Source: an uncultured Pelagibacteraceae bacterium
Lineage (GTDB): Bacteria > Pseudomonadota > Alphaproteobacteria > Pelagibacterales > Pelagibacteraceae
Assembly (NCBI GenBank): GCA_902625715.1
Contig: CACOCP010000001.1
Location: 1 to 64,000, forward strand
DNA: 64,000 bases
Direction: 5' to 3'
Below the pieces are notes generated by a model. The model saw only the letters and a list, made by a program, of their open reading frames with translations, had not been told where the DNA came from and searched no databases. The translations under genes were made by a program, and so were the position numbers. Each line of letters opens with the position of its first letter. Positions within the stretch are counted from its first letter, which is position 1. Positions 17,750-31,775 of this stretch are shown piece after piece.

Positions 17750-19118
17750 TTTAGGAAAAAGAGAGCTAATTCACTTTATTGGAATAGGCGGAATAGGTAT
17801 GAGTGGCTTGGCTTTAATAATGAACGGTCTTGGTTTCAGAGTTCAAGGTAGTGATATTTCAGAAAATAAGAATATTGATAGATTAAAACAAAAAAAAATA
17901 CCAATCTTCTTAAATCATACCAAAAAAAATTTAAAAAATAGTACTGTTCTTGTAATTTCAACAGCAATAAAAAAGAATAATCCTGAATTAGTTCAAGCAA
18001 AAAAATTAAAGTTACCAATATATACAAGAGGAGAAATGCTTGGTCATATTGTTTCTTTAATGAAAAATATTGTAGTCACAGGATCTCATGGAAAAACAAC
18101 TACAACATCATTACTGTCTAGTATTTTTGGAAGCGCTAAATTGGATCCAACCATAATTAATGGAGGAGTTTTAAATTCATTTGGTAACTCAGCTAAACTT
18201 GGAAAAAGTAATTGGTGCTTAATCGAGTCTGATGAGTCTGATGGAAGCTTTTTAAAAATACCTTTTACATATTCTATAATTACAAATATTGATGCCGAAC
18301 ACCTGGATTTTTATAAATCTCTTGAAAATTTGAAAAAAAATTTTTCAAGCTTTATAGAAAAAACTCCCTCACTAGGGAAAACCTTTTTATGTATTGATGA
18401 TAAAAATATTAAAGAAGTAATCAAGAAAACAAACAATAAAAATTTTTATACATATGGATTATCAAAGGATGCAAACTTTAATATAACAAATACTTTACAA
18501 AAAGAAAAATACTCTGAATTTAATTTAAAAATAAAAATACCTGGCAGTAAAAAAAAAATAAAAAAAATAAAGATACCATTGATTGGTATGCATAATATCA
18601 AAAATGCTGCTTCATGTGCTGCTGTTGCTTTTTTAATTGGGATAAATGATAAGACTATCAAAGAAGGTCTAAAAAATTTTAAAGGGGTGCAAAGAAGATT
18701 TAATTTTCTTTTTAAAAAAAATAATGCATTATTTTTTGATGATTATGCTCACCATCCAACAGAAATATCTTCTGTACTAGAGGGAGTAAAAGAAGTTTAT
18801 AAGAAAAAGGAAATTATATGCATATTTCAGCCACACAGAATATCTAGAGTAAAAAACCTTAAATTTGAATTTTCTAGATCCTTTAAAAAAGCAGATACCG
18901 TAATTCTTTGTCCAATATATAAAGCAAGTGAAAATATTAAACTCGGTTTTGCATATGAAAAATTCGCAAAATTAATAATTAAAAATTCAAATGTTAGTCT
19001 TATTAAAATTGAGAATGAAGATAGTCTAAAAAAATTAATTAAACAAACGGGCTATGGTGAAAAAATTTATATAGGAATGGGCGCTGGAAGTATTTCTAAT
19101 TGGATGAGGAATTTATAA
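17739..19118 (+). CDS. murC: UDP-N-acetylmuramate--L-alanine ligase MurC
   Basis: Adds the first amino acid, L-alanine, to UDP-MurNAc. The 459-residue product has the N-terminal HFIGIGGIGMSGLA loop near residue 13, the ATP P-loop VTGSHGKTTTTS near 111, the central ESDESDGSFL and NIDAEHLDFY motifs, and DDYAHHPTEI near 334, the MurC hallmark. Length is normal. It overlaps murG by 11 bases and ends 9 bases before murB. Confidence 0.97.
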   Translation: MKINLGKRELIHFIGIGGIGMSGLALIMNGLGFRVQGSDISENKNIDRLKQKKIPIFLNHTKKNLKNSTVLVISTAIKKNNPELVQAKKLKLPIYTRGEMLGHIVSLMKNIVVTGSHGKTTTTSLLSSIFGSAKLDPTIINGGVLNSFGNSAKLGKSNWCLIESDESDGSFLKIPFTYSIITNIDAEHLDFYKSLENLKKNFSSFIEKTPSLGKTFLCIDDKNIKEVIKKTNNKNFYTYGLSKDANFNITNTLQKEKYSEFNLKIKIPGSKKKIKKIKIPLIGMHNIKNAASCAAVAFLIGINDKTIKEGLKNFKGVQRRFNFLFKKNNALFFDDYAHHPTEISSVLEGVKEVYKKKEIICIFQPHRISRVKNLKFEFSRSFKKADTVILCPIYKASENIKLGFAYEKFAKLIIKNSNVSLIKIENEDSLKKLIKQTGYGEKIYIGMGAGSISNWMRNL

Positions 19119-19127
19119 AATAAATTA

Positions 19128-20033
19128 ATGCAAATTGATGACTTAAAAAAACTGCCAATTAATGATGATGAGCTTTATTTTGATTATGATTTAAAAAAAT
19201 TGAATTGGTTTAATATTGGAGGAAAAACAAAAGTTTTTTTTAAGGCAAAATCTCTAACTGGATTAGTAAATTTTTTAAAGACCTTCAAAAAAAGAGGAAA
19301 AATATTCGTTTTAGGGGCAGGCTCAAATGTATTGATTTCAGATGATGATTTCAATGGAGTGGTCATTAAGCTCGGTAAAAATTTTCAAAATCTCTCAATT
19401 TTGAACGAAAACTTAGTGATAGCTGGATGCGGAATATCTCAAAAAAGATTATCTGAATTTTCTAAAGAAAATAGTTTAACAGGAATGGAATTCATGTCCT
19501 GTATCCCTGGTTCAGTTGGAGGTGGAATTAGAATGAACTCTGGATGTTTTGATAATGAATTCAAAGATGTATTAGTTTCTGTTCAATGTATTGATTTTGA
19601 TGGATCAGTAAAAATGATAAATAAAAATAATATCAAATTTAAGTATAGAGGTTCTGATTTATCAAAAGATCTAATTTTTCTAAGCGCGACGTTTGAAGGA
19701 AAAAAAACTGAGCAAAATAAAATTTTACAAACGATGGAACAAATGAAAAATAGTAAAGAAAAAGCTCAACCTACTAAAATTAAAACTGGAGGAAGCACAT
19801 TCAAAAATCCCATAGATCAAACTTCAAAAAAAGTTTGGGAGTTAATAAATGAGTCAGTGCCAAATTCTTTAAGTTTTGGAGATGCAATTATATCAGAAAA
19901 ACATATGAATTTTTTTGTAAATAAGAAAGATGCAAGCTTTAAAGATATGAAAAAATTAATTTTTACAGTTCAAGAAAAAGTTCAGAAAAAAACTGGTATT
20001 AATATCAATCCAGAAATAATTATTGTGGAATGA
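19128..20033 (+). CDS. murB: UDP-N-acetylenolpyruvoylglucosamine reductase MurB
   Basis: FAD- and NADPH-dependent enzyme that reduces the enolpyruvyl group to make UDP-MurNAc. The 301-residue product shows NIGGKTKVFF near residue 29, the FAD loop LGAGSNVLISD near 62, GMEFMSCIPGSVGGGIRMNSGC near 119, FKYRGSDL, and GGSTFKNP near 221 with the Ser proton donor, ending with NPEIIIVE. Its length and architecture fit a type II MurB, as expected in alphaproteobacteria. The stop overlaps ddl by 4 bases. Confidence 0.96.
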   Translation: MQIDDLKKLPINDDELYFDYDLKKLNWFNIGGKTKVFFKAKSLTGLVNFLKTFKKRGKIFVLGAGSNVLISDDDFNGVVIKLGKNFQNLSILNENLVIAGCGISQKRLSEFSKENSLTGMEFMSCIPGSVGGGIRMNSGCFDNEFKDVLVSVQCIDFDGSVKMINKNNIKFKYRGSDLSKDLIFLSATFEGKKTEQNKILQTMEQMKNSKEKAQPTKIKTGGSTFKNPIDQTSKKVWELINESVPNSLSFGDAIISEKHMNFFVNKKDASFKDMKKLIFTVQEKVQKKTGININPEIIIVE

Positions 20034-20950
20034 AGAAAAAAATTTTAATTATCGCAGGCGGTTATTCAAATGAAAGAGAAATAAGTATAAAAACTGCAAG
20101 AAGTGTTTACTTAGAATTAAAAAAAAATAAAAAATACATAATAGATGTTGCGGAACCTGACGGAAATTTTGTAAAAAAAATAAATACTTTTAAACCTGAT
20201 ATAGCTTTTAATTTACTTCACGGAAGATACGGAGAGGATGGCTATATACAGGCAATACTAGAATCTCAAAAGATTAATTATACACACTCTGGCGTATTAT
20301 CCTCATCTTTAGCTATAGACAAAGAAATTTCAAAAGAAATATATATTAAAAATAACATTCTTACTCCTAAGTATATTAAATTTAAATTTAGAGATTTTAA
20401 TGAAAAAAAAATTATTCAAGAAGTTGACAAAAAACTTAAATTTCCTGTTGTAATTAAACCAATTAATGAAGGATCAAGTGTAAGTGTTTATATATGTAAA
20501 AAAAATAATTTCCTAAATAATTTGAAAAAATTGAAACATTATGATGAAATATTAATTGAAAAATTTATTCCAGGTAGAGAAATACAGGTAGCTATTCTTG
20601 GAAATGAAAAATTAGGTGCAATTGAACTTAAGCCAAAAAGAATGTTTTATGATTATGAAGCAAAATATAATCCAAAAGCAAAAACAGAACATATAATACC
20701 TGTAAACATAAGTAAAAAAAATTACGACGAAGTTACATCTATAGCTTTAAAAGCACATAAATTATTAAAATGTAGAGGTGTAACCAGGTCAGATTTTAGA
20801 TTTAATGGAAATAAATTCTACCTCTTGGAGACTAATACTCAACCAGGAATGACAGCTTTATCGTTAGTTCCAGAAATAGCTAAATATAGAAATATATCAT
20901 TTGCACAATTAATAAATAAAATTTTATTAGATGCGTCTATCAATAAATAA
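20030..20950 (+). CDS. ddl: D-alanine--D-alanine ligase
   Basis: ATP-grasp enzyme that makes the D-Ala-D-Ala dipeptide used by the MurF half of the upstream fusion. The 306-residue product has GGYSNEREIS near residue 10, FNLLHGRYGEDGYIQ near 63, HSGVLSSSLAIDKEISK, FPVVIKPINEGSSVSVY, EKFIPGREIQVAIL, and the metal-binding FYLLETNTQPGMT near 265. Length is typical of DdlB. It overlaps murB by 4 bases and ftsQ by 20. Confidence 0.96.
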   Translation: MKKKILIIAGGYSNEREISIKTARSVYLELKKNKKYIIDVAEPDGNFVKKINTFKPDIAFNLLHGRYGEDGYIQAILESQKINYTHSGVLSSSLAIDKEISKEIYIKNNILTPKYIKFKFRDFNEKKIIQEVDKKLKFPVVIKPINEGSSVSVYICKKNNFLNNLKKLKHYDEILIEKFIPGREIQVAILGNEKLGAIELKPKRMFYDYEAKYNPKAKTEHIIPVNISKKNYDEVTSIALKAHKLLKCRGVTRSDFRFNGNKFYLLETNTQPGMTALSLVPEIAKYRNISFAQLINKILLDASINK

Positions 20951-21620
20951 AAAAAAAATTTATTTTTATTTATTTGTATTCTTATTTCTAAATACAATTT
21001 TTAATTTTAAACAAATAAATAAATTTTCAAATATATTTAAATTAAATGAGATCAGTATAAATGGATTGAATTTAAATGAGGAGTATTCTTTAAGAAGTGA
21101 TTTAGAATTATTTAAAAATCAAAATATTTTTTTAATTAACAACAATCACATGTATTCGATTTTAGATAATTTAAAACAGATAGAAACTTTTAAAATTAAG
21201 AAAATTTTTCCGTCAAAATTAAATATAGATATCAAAAAAACTAGTTATGTAGGCAAAACCATGAAAAATGGCAGAGTGTATCTTATAGGAAATAACAAAA
21301 AATTTATTGAACAAAAAAAAATTAATATTCAACCAAATGTTCCTTTTGTATTTGGTAATTTTTCGATCGAAGAATTTTTAATTTTACAAAATAATTTAAA
21401 AGATAATAGTTTTTACTTAGATGAAATTAAAAGTTATTATTATTTTAAAAGTAGTAGATGGGATTTAAATAAAGAAGATAATATCACAATTAAATTACCA
21501 TTTTCTAATTATGAGCAATCTTTAAAACAATATAAAATTTTAGAGGATGAAGGCAAAATCTACAAAAATAGTATTGTTGATTTGAGAGTTCCTAAAAAAA
21601 TTATTATCAGCTATAAATGA
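20931..21620 (+). CDS. ftsQ: Cell division protein FtsQ (POTRA domain)
   Basis: Bitopic inner-membrane protein that links early and late divisome proteins. The 229-residue product has a short basic N-terminus, one membrane segment at about residues 8-25, then a periplasmic POTRA-like region (FKLNEISINGLNLNEEYSLRSDL) and the beta domain with IKKIFPSKLNIDIKKTSYVGKT and DLRVPKKIIISYK. Sequence is diverged, and the call is aided by its place between ddl and ftsA. The 5' end overlaps ddl by 20 bases and contains a 10-base A run (20949-20958). Confidence 0.88.
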   Translation: MRLSINKKKIYFYLFVFLFLNTIFNFKQINKFSNIFKLNEISINGLNLNEEYSLRSDLELFKNQNIFLINNNHMYSILDNLKQIETFKIKKIFPSKLNIDIKKTSYVGKTMKNGRVYLIGNNKKFIEQKKINIQPNVPFVFGNFSIEEFLILQNNLKDNSFYLDEIKSYYYFKSSRWDLNKEDNITIKLPFSNYEQSLKQYKILEDEGKIYKNSIVDLRVPKKIIISYK

Positions 21621-21627
21621 AGTAAAC

Positions 21628-22791
21628 ATGGATACAGTAATTGATCTTGGCTCTTCAAAAGTAAAAATTACAACATTTGATCAAACAAAAAAAATTATTT
21701 CTCATTTATCAGAAAAAATCAATAATAAAGAAAACTTTGAAGAAATATCAAGTATAATAAAAAAATTAATAAAGAATTCAGAAAAAGAAATTTCCAATCA
21801 TATAGATAATATTAATTTATTGTTTGATGACTCTAATATTTTTACAATAGATATATCGATAAAAAAAAGAATTGATCACATCAAATTACCAAATGACCTT
21901 AAGACTGAAGTATGTCGAGAATGTACTCAAATTATAAATAGCTGCTATAAAGATAAAAAAATAATTCAATCTTTTATAAGCTGTATTAAAGTAGATAAAA
22001 TAGAATTAAAAAAAATACCAAATGATCTTAAAGATCATTCGGATATTATTTTTGAATTAAAATTTTTGTGTATATCTATTGAATATTATTCTCATTTAAA
22101 AAATATTTTTTCTAAAAATAATTTAGAAATTAAAAATACTTTTTGTTCTAGTGTTGTAAGGTCTTTCAATTATGTGAATAATTTTAAAAATGAAAAATTT
22201 ATCGCATTTTTAGATATTGGTTTTTTAAGAAGCTCTCTAACTTTATTCAAAGATGGCAGTTTACATGTATTTAAAAATATACCTGTAGGCGGACAAAGTA
22301 TTACAAAAGATATTTCTTATATAATGAAAATCGACCTAAAAGACTCTGAGGAGATTAAATATCTTTTTAATAAATCAGAAACAGATTTTTCTTATTCTAA
22401 CGAAATAAAACAAAAAGAAGATAACTTAGCAAAAAAATTAATTACAAAAAAAATATCAATAGATTTATTGAAAAAAGTTATTTTAGCTCGTGTTGAAGAA
22501 ATTTTTAATTTGTCATTTGAAGATGTTAAAATTTCAGAAACTATAGATAAAGATGAGATTTTGTTAGTTTTGATAGGTGGTGGAGCTAAATTGTTTGATA
22601 AAAATTCTTTTAACTTTGAAAGTTCTAATAATTTCAAGGACATAATTTTTTATGATGAAACAGATAAAGAAATTTGCAAATCAGGTTTAGAGTATGCTTT
22701 AAAATACAACCTAGAAAAAGCAAATTTCATTAAAAATATTAAAAATAAAGGAATTTTTGAGAAATTTTTTAATTTTTTCCAAAAAATATAG
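21628..22791 (+). CDS. ftsA: Cell division protein FtsA
   Basis: Actin-like ATPase that tethers FtsZ to the membrane. The 387-residue product has the phosphate-1 motif VIDLGSSKVKITTF at residue 4, the 1C-domain region, phosphate-2 IAFLDIGFLRSSLTLF near residue 191, GGQSITKDISY near 220, and the adenosine loop LVLIGGGAKLFD near 313. The C-terminal helix KGIFEKFFNFFQKI is amphipathic, as needed for membrane targeting. It is short and diverged compared with most FtsA proteins. ftsZ is not downstream; lpxC follows after 62 bases. Confidence 0.9.
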   Translation: MDTVIDLGSSKVKITTFDQTKKIISHLSEKINNKENFEEISSIIKKLIKNSEKEISNHIDNINLLFDDSNIFTIDISIKKRIDHIKLPNDLKTEVCRECTQIINSCYKDKKIIQSFISCIKVDKIELKKIPNDLKDHSDIIFELKFLCISIEYYSHLKNIFSKNNLEIKNTFCSSVVRSFNYVNNFKNEKFIAFLDIGFLRSSLTLFKDGSLHVFKNIPVGGQSITKDISYIMKIDLKDSEEIKYLFNKSETDFSYSNEIKQKEDNLAKKLITKKISIDLLKKVILARVEEIFNLSFEDVKISETIDKDEILLVLIGGGAKLFDKNSFNFESSNNFKDIIFYDETDKEICKSGLEYALKYNLEKANFIKNIKNKGIFEKFFNFFQKI

Positions 22792-22853
22792 TTGTATTTT
22801 GTTGTAATAATACTTGTATGTTTAATTAATCTACCATTTATTATAAGTCTTGA

Positions 22854-23774
22854 GTGTCTTTACTAACTCAAAAAACTTTAAACAAAAAATTCTCATTCAG
22901 CGGAATAGGTGTTCATACTGGTGCTAAAGTTAATATGAATGTTTTACCTGCTTCAGCAAATACTGGTATAGTTTTCAAGAGAACTGATTTTAAAAATAAC
23001 AACTTAATTATACCTAATTACAATAATGTAATAGATGCAACGCTGTGCACTACGGTATCAAACCAATATAATGTAAAGGTTTCAACCATTGAGCATTTGA
23101 TGGGAGCATTTTATGGCTTGGGAGTTGATAATGCTATTGTTGAATTAGATTCTCAAGAGGTCCCAATAATTGATGGTTCAGCAAAAAAATTCGTAGAATT
23201 AATTTTAGAAACTGGTCTTAAAAATTATAACGATCCAATTAAGATAATAAAAATTGAAAATAAGGTGGAGCTTAAAGAAGGAAATAAATCAATTTCAATT
23301 GATAAATCAAATGTTACTTCAGAAATTGATTTTGAAATTAAATATGAAAATCCAATTATACAAACTCAAAGAAATAAAGTAAGTTTATTTGAGGACGATC
23401 TTAATGATGTTTTTAACTCAAGAACTTTTTGCCTTTATGAAGATTTAAAAAAATTAGACGAACTTGGGCTAGGTAAGGGTGGCAGTTTAGATAATGCAGT
23501 AGTTGTAAAAGATAATTCTATCTTAAATAAAGAGGGACTTAGAAATAATTTAGAGTTTGTTAATCATAAAATTCTTGATTGTATGGGTGATCTTTACTTG
23601 TCTGGTTATAGAATAATCGGATCAGTCAAATGTTCTCAAGGAGGTCATAGCTTAACAAATAAATTATTGAGAAAATTATTCGCAGATAAAAAAAATTATT
23701 CTTTGATTGAAATTAAAGGAAAAAGCCTTCCACATTCGTTTGCTGACAGAAGTCAATTAAGATCAATTGCTTAA
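22854..23774 (+). CDS. lpxC: UDP-3-O-acyl-N-acetylglucosamine deacetylase LpxC
   Basis: Zinc deacetylase that commits UDP-acyl-GlcNAc to lipid A synthesis. The 306-residue product starts QKTLNKKFSFSGIGVHTG and has the zinc motif STIEHLMGAFYGLGVDNA near residue 77, SRTFCLYEDLK, GLGKGGSLDNAVV, NHKILDCMGDLYL near 240 and HSLTNKLL near 262. The start is GTG. Length is normal. The 62-base gap after ftsA is large for this cluster, so a separate promoter is possible. Presence of lpxC implies a lipopolysaccharide outer membrane. Confidence 0.97.
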   Translation: MSLLTQKTLNKKFSFSGIGVHTGAKVNMNVLPASANTGIVFKRTDFKNNNLIIPNYNNVIDATLCTTVSNQYNVKVSTIEHLMGAFYGLGVDNAIVELDSQEVPIIDGSAKKFVELILETGLKNYNDPIKIIKIENKVELKEGNKSISIDKSNVTSEIDFEIKYENPIIQTQRNKVSLFEDDLNDVFNSRTFCLYEDLKKLDELGLGKGGSLDNAVVVKDNSILNKEGLRNNLEFVNHKILDCMGDLYLSGYRIIGSVKCSQGGHSLTNKLLRKLFADKKNYSLIEIKGKSLPHSFADRSQLRSIA

Positions 23775-23811
23775 TAATTAGAAATTTTCATAAATTCTGC
23801 TAAATTTTCGA

Positions 23812-24651
23812 ATGCTTTTATTTTACAAAATTGTAATTTTAATATTTTTTCTAAACCTTAATTCTTGCACCAAAAAAGATGAAAAAATTTCAATAGTAGA
23901 GGAAAAGAGTCTAGAGATGCAAATGATCGATGCTTATAACTCAGGACTAGAGGAACTGGAAAAAAATGATGTAATTTATGCAGCTAAGAAATTTAATGAA
24001 GCAGAACTCCTTTACCCTCAATCTATCTGGGCTCCAAGAGCAGCATTAATGGCTGCCTATGCCTATTTTTCTCAACTATATTATGATGACACAATTTTAG
24101 AATTAGAAAAATTTTTACAAAAATATAAAAACCATCCTAGAAGAGATTATGCTTATTACATGCTAGCTTTAAGTCACTACAATTTAATAATTGATGAAAC
24201 TAAAGATTTAGAAGAAATACTTAAAGCTAAACAATATTTTAAAATTATTATTAAAAATTATCCAAATACTGAATTCGCAATAGACTCTGAATTTAAACTT
24301 GAACTTATAGAAGAAATACTTGCTTCAAAAGAAATGTATCTTGCAAGATATTATGTAGATAGAGAAAAATGGATACCTGCAATCAACAGGTTTAAAACAG
24401 TAATTAATAATTACGAAACTACAATATATGTTGAGGAGGCTCTTCATAGATTGGTTGAATTACACTATAAGTTAGGTTTAGTAGATGAGTCTAAAAAATA
24501 TGCCTCTTTATTAGGTTATAATTACCAATCGAGTGAATGGTATGAGGAAAGTTATAAAATTTTAAATAAGAACTATGTTAAAACAGCAAAAAAAGTAGAC
24601 CCAGAAAAAGAGCAGTCAATATTGCAAAAATTTAAAGATCTACTTAAATAA
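23812..24651 (+). CDS. bamD: Outer-membrane assembly lipoprotein BamD
   Basis: Essential lipoprotein partner of BamA in beta-barrel insertion. The 279-residue product begins with a lipoprotein signal with the lipobox LNSC (Cys near residue 19), followed by TPR-type repeats from residue 37 on: AYNSGLEELEKNDVIYAAKKFNEAELLYPQS, AYAYFSQLYYDDTILELEKFLQKY and DYAYYMLALSHY. Length and repeat layout match BamD/ComL. It follows lpxC by 37 bases and precedes ligA by 9, on the same strand. Confidence 0.93.
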   Translation: MLLFYKIVILIFFLNLNSCTKKDEKISIVEEKSLEMQMIDAYNSGLEELEKNDVIYAAKKFNEAELLYPQSIWAPRAALMAAYAYFSQLYYDDTILELEKFLQKYKNHPRRDYAYYMLALSHYNLIIDETKDLEEILKAKQYFKIIIKNYPNTEFAIDSEFKLELIEEILASKEMYLARYYVDREKWIPAINRFKTVINNYETTIYVEEALHRLVELHYKLGLVDESKKYASLLGYNYQSSEWYEESYKILNKNYVKTAKKVDPEKEQSILQKFKDLLK

Positions 24652-28342
<3,691 letters not shown>

Positions 28343-28353
<11 letters not shown>

Positions 28354-30373
28354 TTAATTTTTTTTGATATCTCAGCCAGCCAGGACTTCTTATTGGTTCA
28401 TCAAATTCTATGTCTTGGTTAAATTCAAAATCATCCTCGTTTTCATCAATAAAATTGTTATTTTTTTTTAAATTTTCATCTGGCAACTCATCAATAAACC
28501 TTGATGACATGCTATCAATCCAATCACCCTGATAAAATCTGTTCATAGAAAACGATATTTTCGCTATTTTTTTTGCTCTGGTTATCCCCACATAAGCCAG
28601 TCTTCTTTCCTCTTCCAAACCATTTTCACCTTTCTCTTCTATGCTTTTTTGATGAGGAAATAGACCTTCCTCCCATCCTGGTAAAAATACAACATCAAAT
28701 TCTAAACCTTTTGAAGCGTGCATGGTCATAAGGTTTACTTTTTCAGTTTCCCAATCTTGATCCAAGGATGTTGCAAGAGCAACATGTTCTAAGAAACTTT
28801 CAAGATTATCAAATTCTTTCATTGCATTTAATAATTCCTTTATATTTTCTAATCTATTTTCATTTTCTAGGTCTTTTTTGTTTTTTAACATTTCACTGTA
28901 TCCAGATTCATCCAAAACAAGTTGCAAAAGCTTATTATGATTTATTTTGTTTTTTAAGTCCTCTCTCCACTTTTGTAAAAGATTTAACAATGAATTTAAT
29001 CCTAATTTAGTTTTTGGTTTTATTTTGTTTTCTTCAATAAGTTTTCTTGCTGCATTTTCCAAAGTAGTTTTATTTATTTTTGCATGCTCATTGATTAATT
29101 TGATTGTTGTATCTCCAATTGACCTCTTAGGAACATTAATTATTCTTTCAAAAGATAAGTCATCAAAAGGTTGGTGAATTACTTTTAAATATGCAACACA
29201 ATCTTTAATTTCAGCTCTTTCATAAAATTTAATACCCCCAACAATTCTATAAGGAAGTCCTATTTTTAAAAATCTTTCTTCAAATTCTCTAGTTTGAAAT
29301 ATAGCTCTAACTAAAATTGCTACTTCATTAAGAGAAAACTTTTTTTTAAGTCTCTCGATTTCTGCGCCAACTTCAGTTGCTTCATCTTTAACATTTCTAA
29401 AACAACTTAAACTTACCAATTCTCCATCATCATGATTAGTGAATAAAGTCTTTCCTACTCGATTTTGATTATTTTCAATTAATCTAGATGCAACACTTAA
29501 AATATTTTGTGTTGATCTATAATTCTTTTCCAATCTAATAACCTTTGTATTTTCATAAACTTTATCAAATTCTAGAAAGTTTTTTATTTCTGCACCTCTC
29601 CAACTGTAAATTGATTGGTCATCATCTCCAACACAACAAATATTTTTATTATGACCTGATAAATGTCTTAACCATTCACTCTGAATAAAATTGGTATCTT
29701 GATATTCATCAACTAAAATATATTTAAATTTCTTAGAATATAACTCAGCAATATCGGTATATTTTTCAAATATTTTTACCGTATGCAAAATCAAATCACT
29801 AAAATCTGCTGAATTTAAATTTATTAATTTTTCTTGGTAAATTTTGTAAATACTTAAAAAATTTCTCTCTAAAGGATCTTTTCTTTTCAGAATAACATCT
29901 TGAGGATAAAAACCTTTATTTTTCCATTTATCAATAATTGCCAGAATGAACTTTGGTGATATTTTTTTTATATCTACATTCTCTGCTTTACATATATTTT
30001 TAATAAGTCTTACCTGATCATCTTGGTCTATAATTGAAAAATTACTTTTGAGTCCAACAGCATCAGCGTGTTTTCTAAGAAGTTTTGCACTAATTGAATG
30101 AAAGGTTCCAAGCCACGGTAATCCTGTAGCATCTTTCCTGAGTAATTTAGACACTCTTAATTGCATTTCTTTTGCAGCTTTATTTGTAAAGGTGACAGCT
30201 AAAATTTGGTTTGGAAATGCTTTATTTTTTTTTATTATATGTGCAATTCTTGAAGTAAGAACTTTAGTTTTACCAGATCCAGCGCCGGCTACTATCAAAA
30301 GAGGACCATCTAAACATTCTACCGCTTCTCTCTGATTTTCGTTTAAATTGCTTAAATATTCTGAATTTAACAT
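28343..30373 (-). CDS. uvrD: UvrD/PcrA-type superfamily 1 DNA helicase
   Basis: ATP-dependent 3'-5' helicase used in nucleotide excision and mismatch repair. The 676-residue product starts at LNENQREAVECLDGPLLIVAGAGSGKTKVLTSRI (Q motif and Walker A, residues 14-41). It continues with motif Ia VTFTNKAAKEM, motif II DEYQDTN, motif III CCVGDDDQSIYSWRGA, motif IV LEKNYRST, motif V NLMTMHASKGLEFDVVFLPGWEEGLFPH and motif VI RRLAYVGITRAK. Length fits UvrD/PcrA rather than Rep or AddA. It is in an operon with pepP. UvrD and PcrA cannot be separated by motifs alone. Confidence 0.94.
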
Positions 30374-30407
30374 CTAATTTTTTATAGTATAAGCCATATT
30401 AAATTTT

Positions 30408-31775
30408 ATGAGGAAAAGAAAAAAAATAGACTCTTCCACAATTGTTTTGTCATCAGTTATTGTAGTTTTTACAATAATTATATTTTTATCATTACCAGTT
30501 TTTTTTAATTATAAAAGTATACAAAATGAAATAGAAAATAAATTTTTTTCAGATTTTAAGATTAATCTAAAAATTTTGGATAATATTTCTTTCAGAGTTC
30601 TTCCAAGACCACATTTATTGATTAAAAAGGCGAATCTCGATTTTAATTTGGAAGATGAAAAATCTACTATTGCAGAGGTAGAAAACTTAAAACTTTTTAT
30701 CCCAAGTAACAATATTTATTCTAGAAAAAACATAATTATTACTGACATAAAGTTTCAAAATATTAATTTAAATCTTAAATTAAGTGATATTAAAGATATT
30801 AGAAACCATCTTTATTATAAAATTAATAAACCAATTAATATTTCAAACATAAAGATATTTCTTAATGATAGTAAAAATAATGTAATTTTAATTGCACCTA
30901 TTAAAAAGGTTATTTACCAGATAAATGAAAATTTTTCAGCAAAGGAACTTAAATTAAAAGGATCTATATTTGATATTGAATTTAAATCTAATTGGAAAAG
31001 AAATTACAACGAACCCAAATCATCTTTAAATGAATTAAATTTTAAAAACCCAAATATATACATAAAAAATTTATTTAAATATGAAAATAAAAAAGAATTT
31101 AATGGCAGTAGTTCAATTGATTTTTTGAATGAAAATATATCATTTAATTATGACTATAAAGACGCTATAATTAAAATAGATTCACCAGAAAAAAAAAATA
31201 ATCAAAAAATTAAATTCAACTCAGTAATTGAACTCAACCCATTTTATTTAGATGGAGAAATAATATTTGAAGAAAAAAAAATAGGTTTTATTACTGATTA
31301 CATATTAAATTTAATTTCCAATGCTGATAAAAAATTATTAGAAAATTTAAATGGAGAATTGAAACTATCTTTATCAAATTTAGACAGTAAAATTTTAAGC
31401 AACGGAAAAATTTCACTACTCATCAATGAGGGACAAATTAAAACCTCAAACTCGTTTTTTGAGATGAATAAAGTAGGTATAATTAAATCTTCTTATAATT
31501 ATCTGATTAAAGAAGGTGAGCTTTTTTTTGAGACTAAAAATGTTCTTAATATTAACAATCACAAGGAATTATCTCGAAAATTTCAACTTAATTTTAACAA
31601 AGTTAAGAATATTGATAAAGTATATTTTGATTTTATTAGAAATATAGACACAGGGGATATGTTTTTATCAAATATATTTATTAATGATAAAAACTCTCAA
31701 AATCTATTAGAGGAAATAATCAAAACAAATAATATGTTAGTCCTTAAATCTACTTTGAGAGATATTTTAGACTAA
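30408..31775 (+). CDS. AsmA-like envelope protein
   Basis: The 455-residue product has an N-terminal membrane anchor (about residues 14-34) followed by the start of an AsmA-type periplasmic region: SIQNEIENKFFSDFKINLKILDNISFRVLPRPHLLIKKANL. AsmA-like proteins are bridge-like lipid transport or outer-membrane assembly factors. The rest is Lys- and Asn-rich and beta-strand-like, with weak similarity only. It is divergent from the helicase gene (34-base gap) and convergent with fumC, sharing the 4-base stop overlap CTAA at 31772-31775. The family is likely; the precise substrate is unknown. Confidence 0.75.
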   Translation: MRKRKKIDSSTIVLSSVIVVFTIIIFLSLPVFFNYKSIQNEIENKFFSDFKINLKILDNISFRVLPRPHLLIKKANLDFNLEDEKSTIAEVENLKLFIPSNNIYSRKNIIITDIKFQNINLNLKLSDIKDIRNHLYYKINKPINISNIKIFLNDSKNNVILIAPIKKVIYQINENFSAKELKLKGSIFDIEFKSNWKRNYNEPKSSLNELNFKNPNIYIKNLFKYENKKEFNGSSSIDFLNENISFNYDYKDAIIKIDSPEKKNNQKIKFNSVIELNPFYLDGEIIFEEKKIGFITDYILNLISNADKKLLENLNGELKLSLSNLDSKILSNGKISLLINEGQIKTSNSFFEMNKVGIIKSSYNYLIKEGELFFETKNVLNINNHKELSRKFQLNFNKVKNIDKVYFDFIRNIDTGDMFLSNIFINDKNSQNLLEEIIKTNNMLVLKSTLRDILD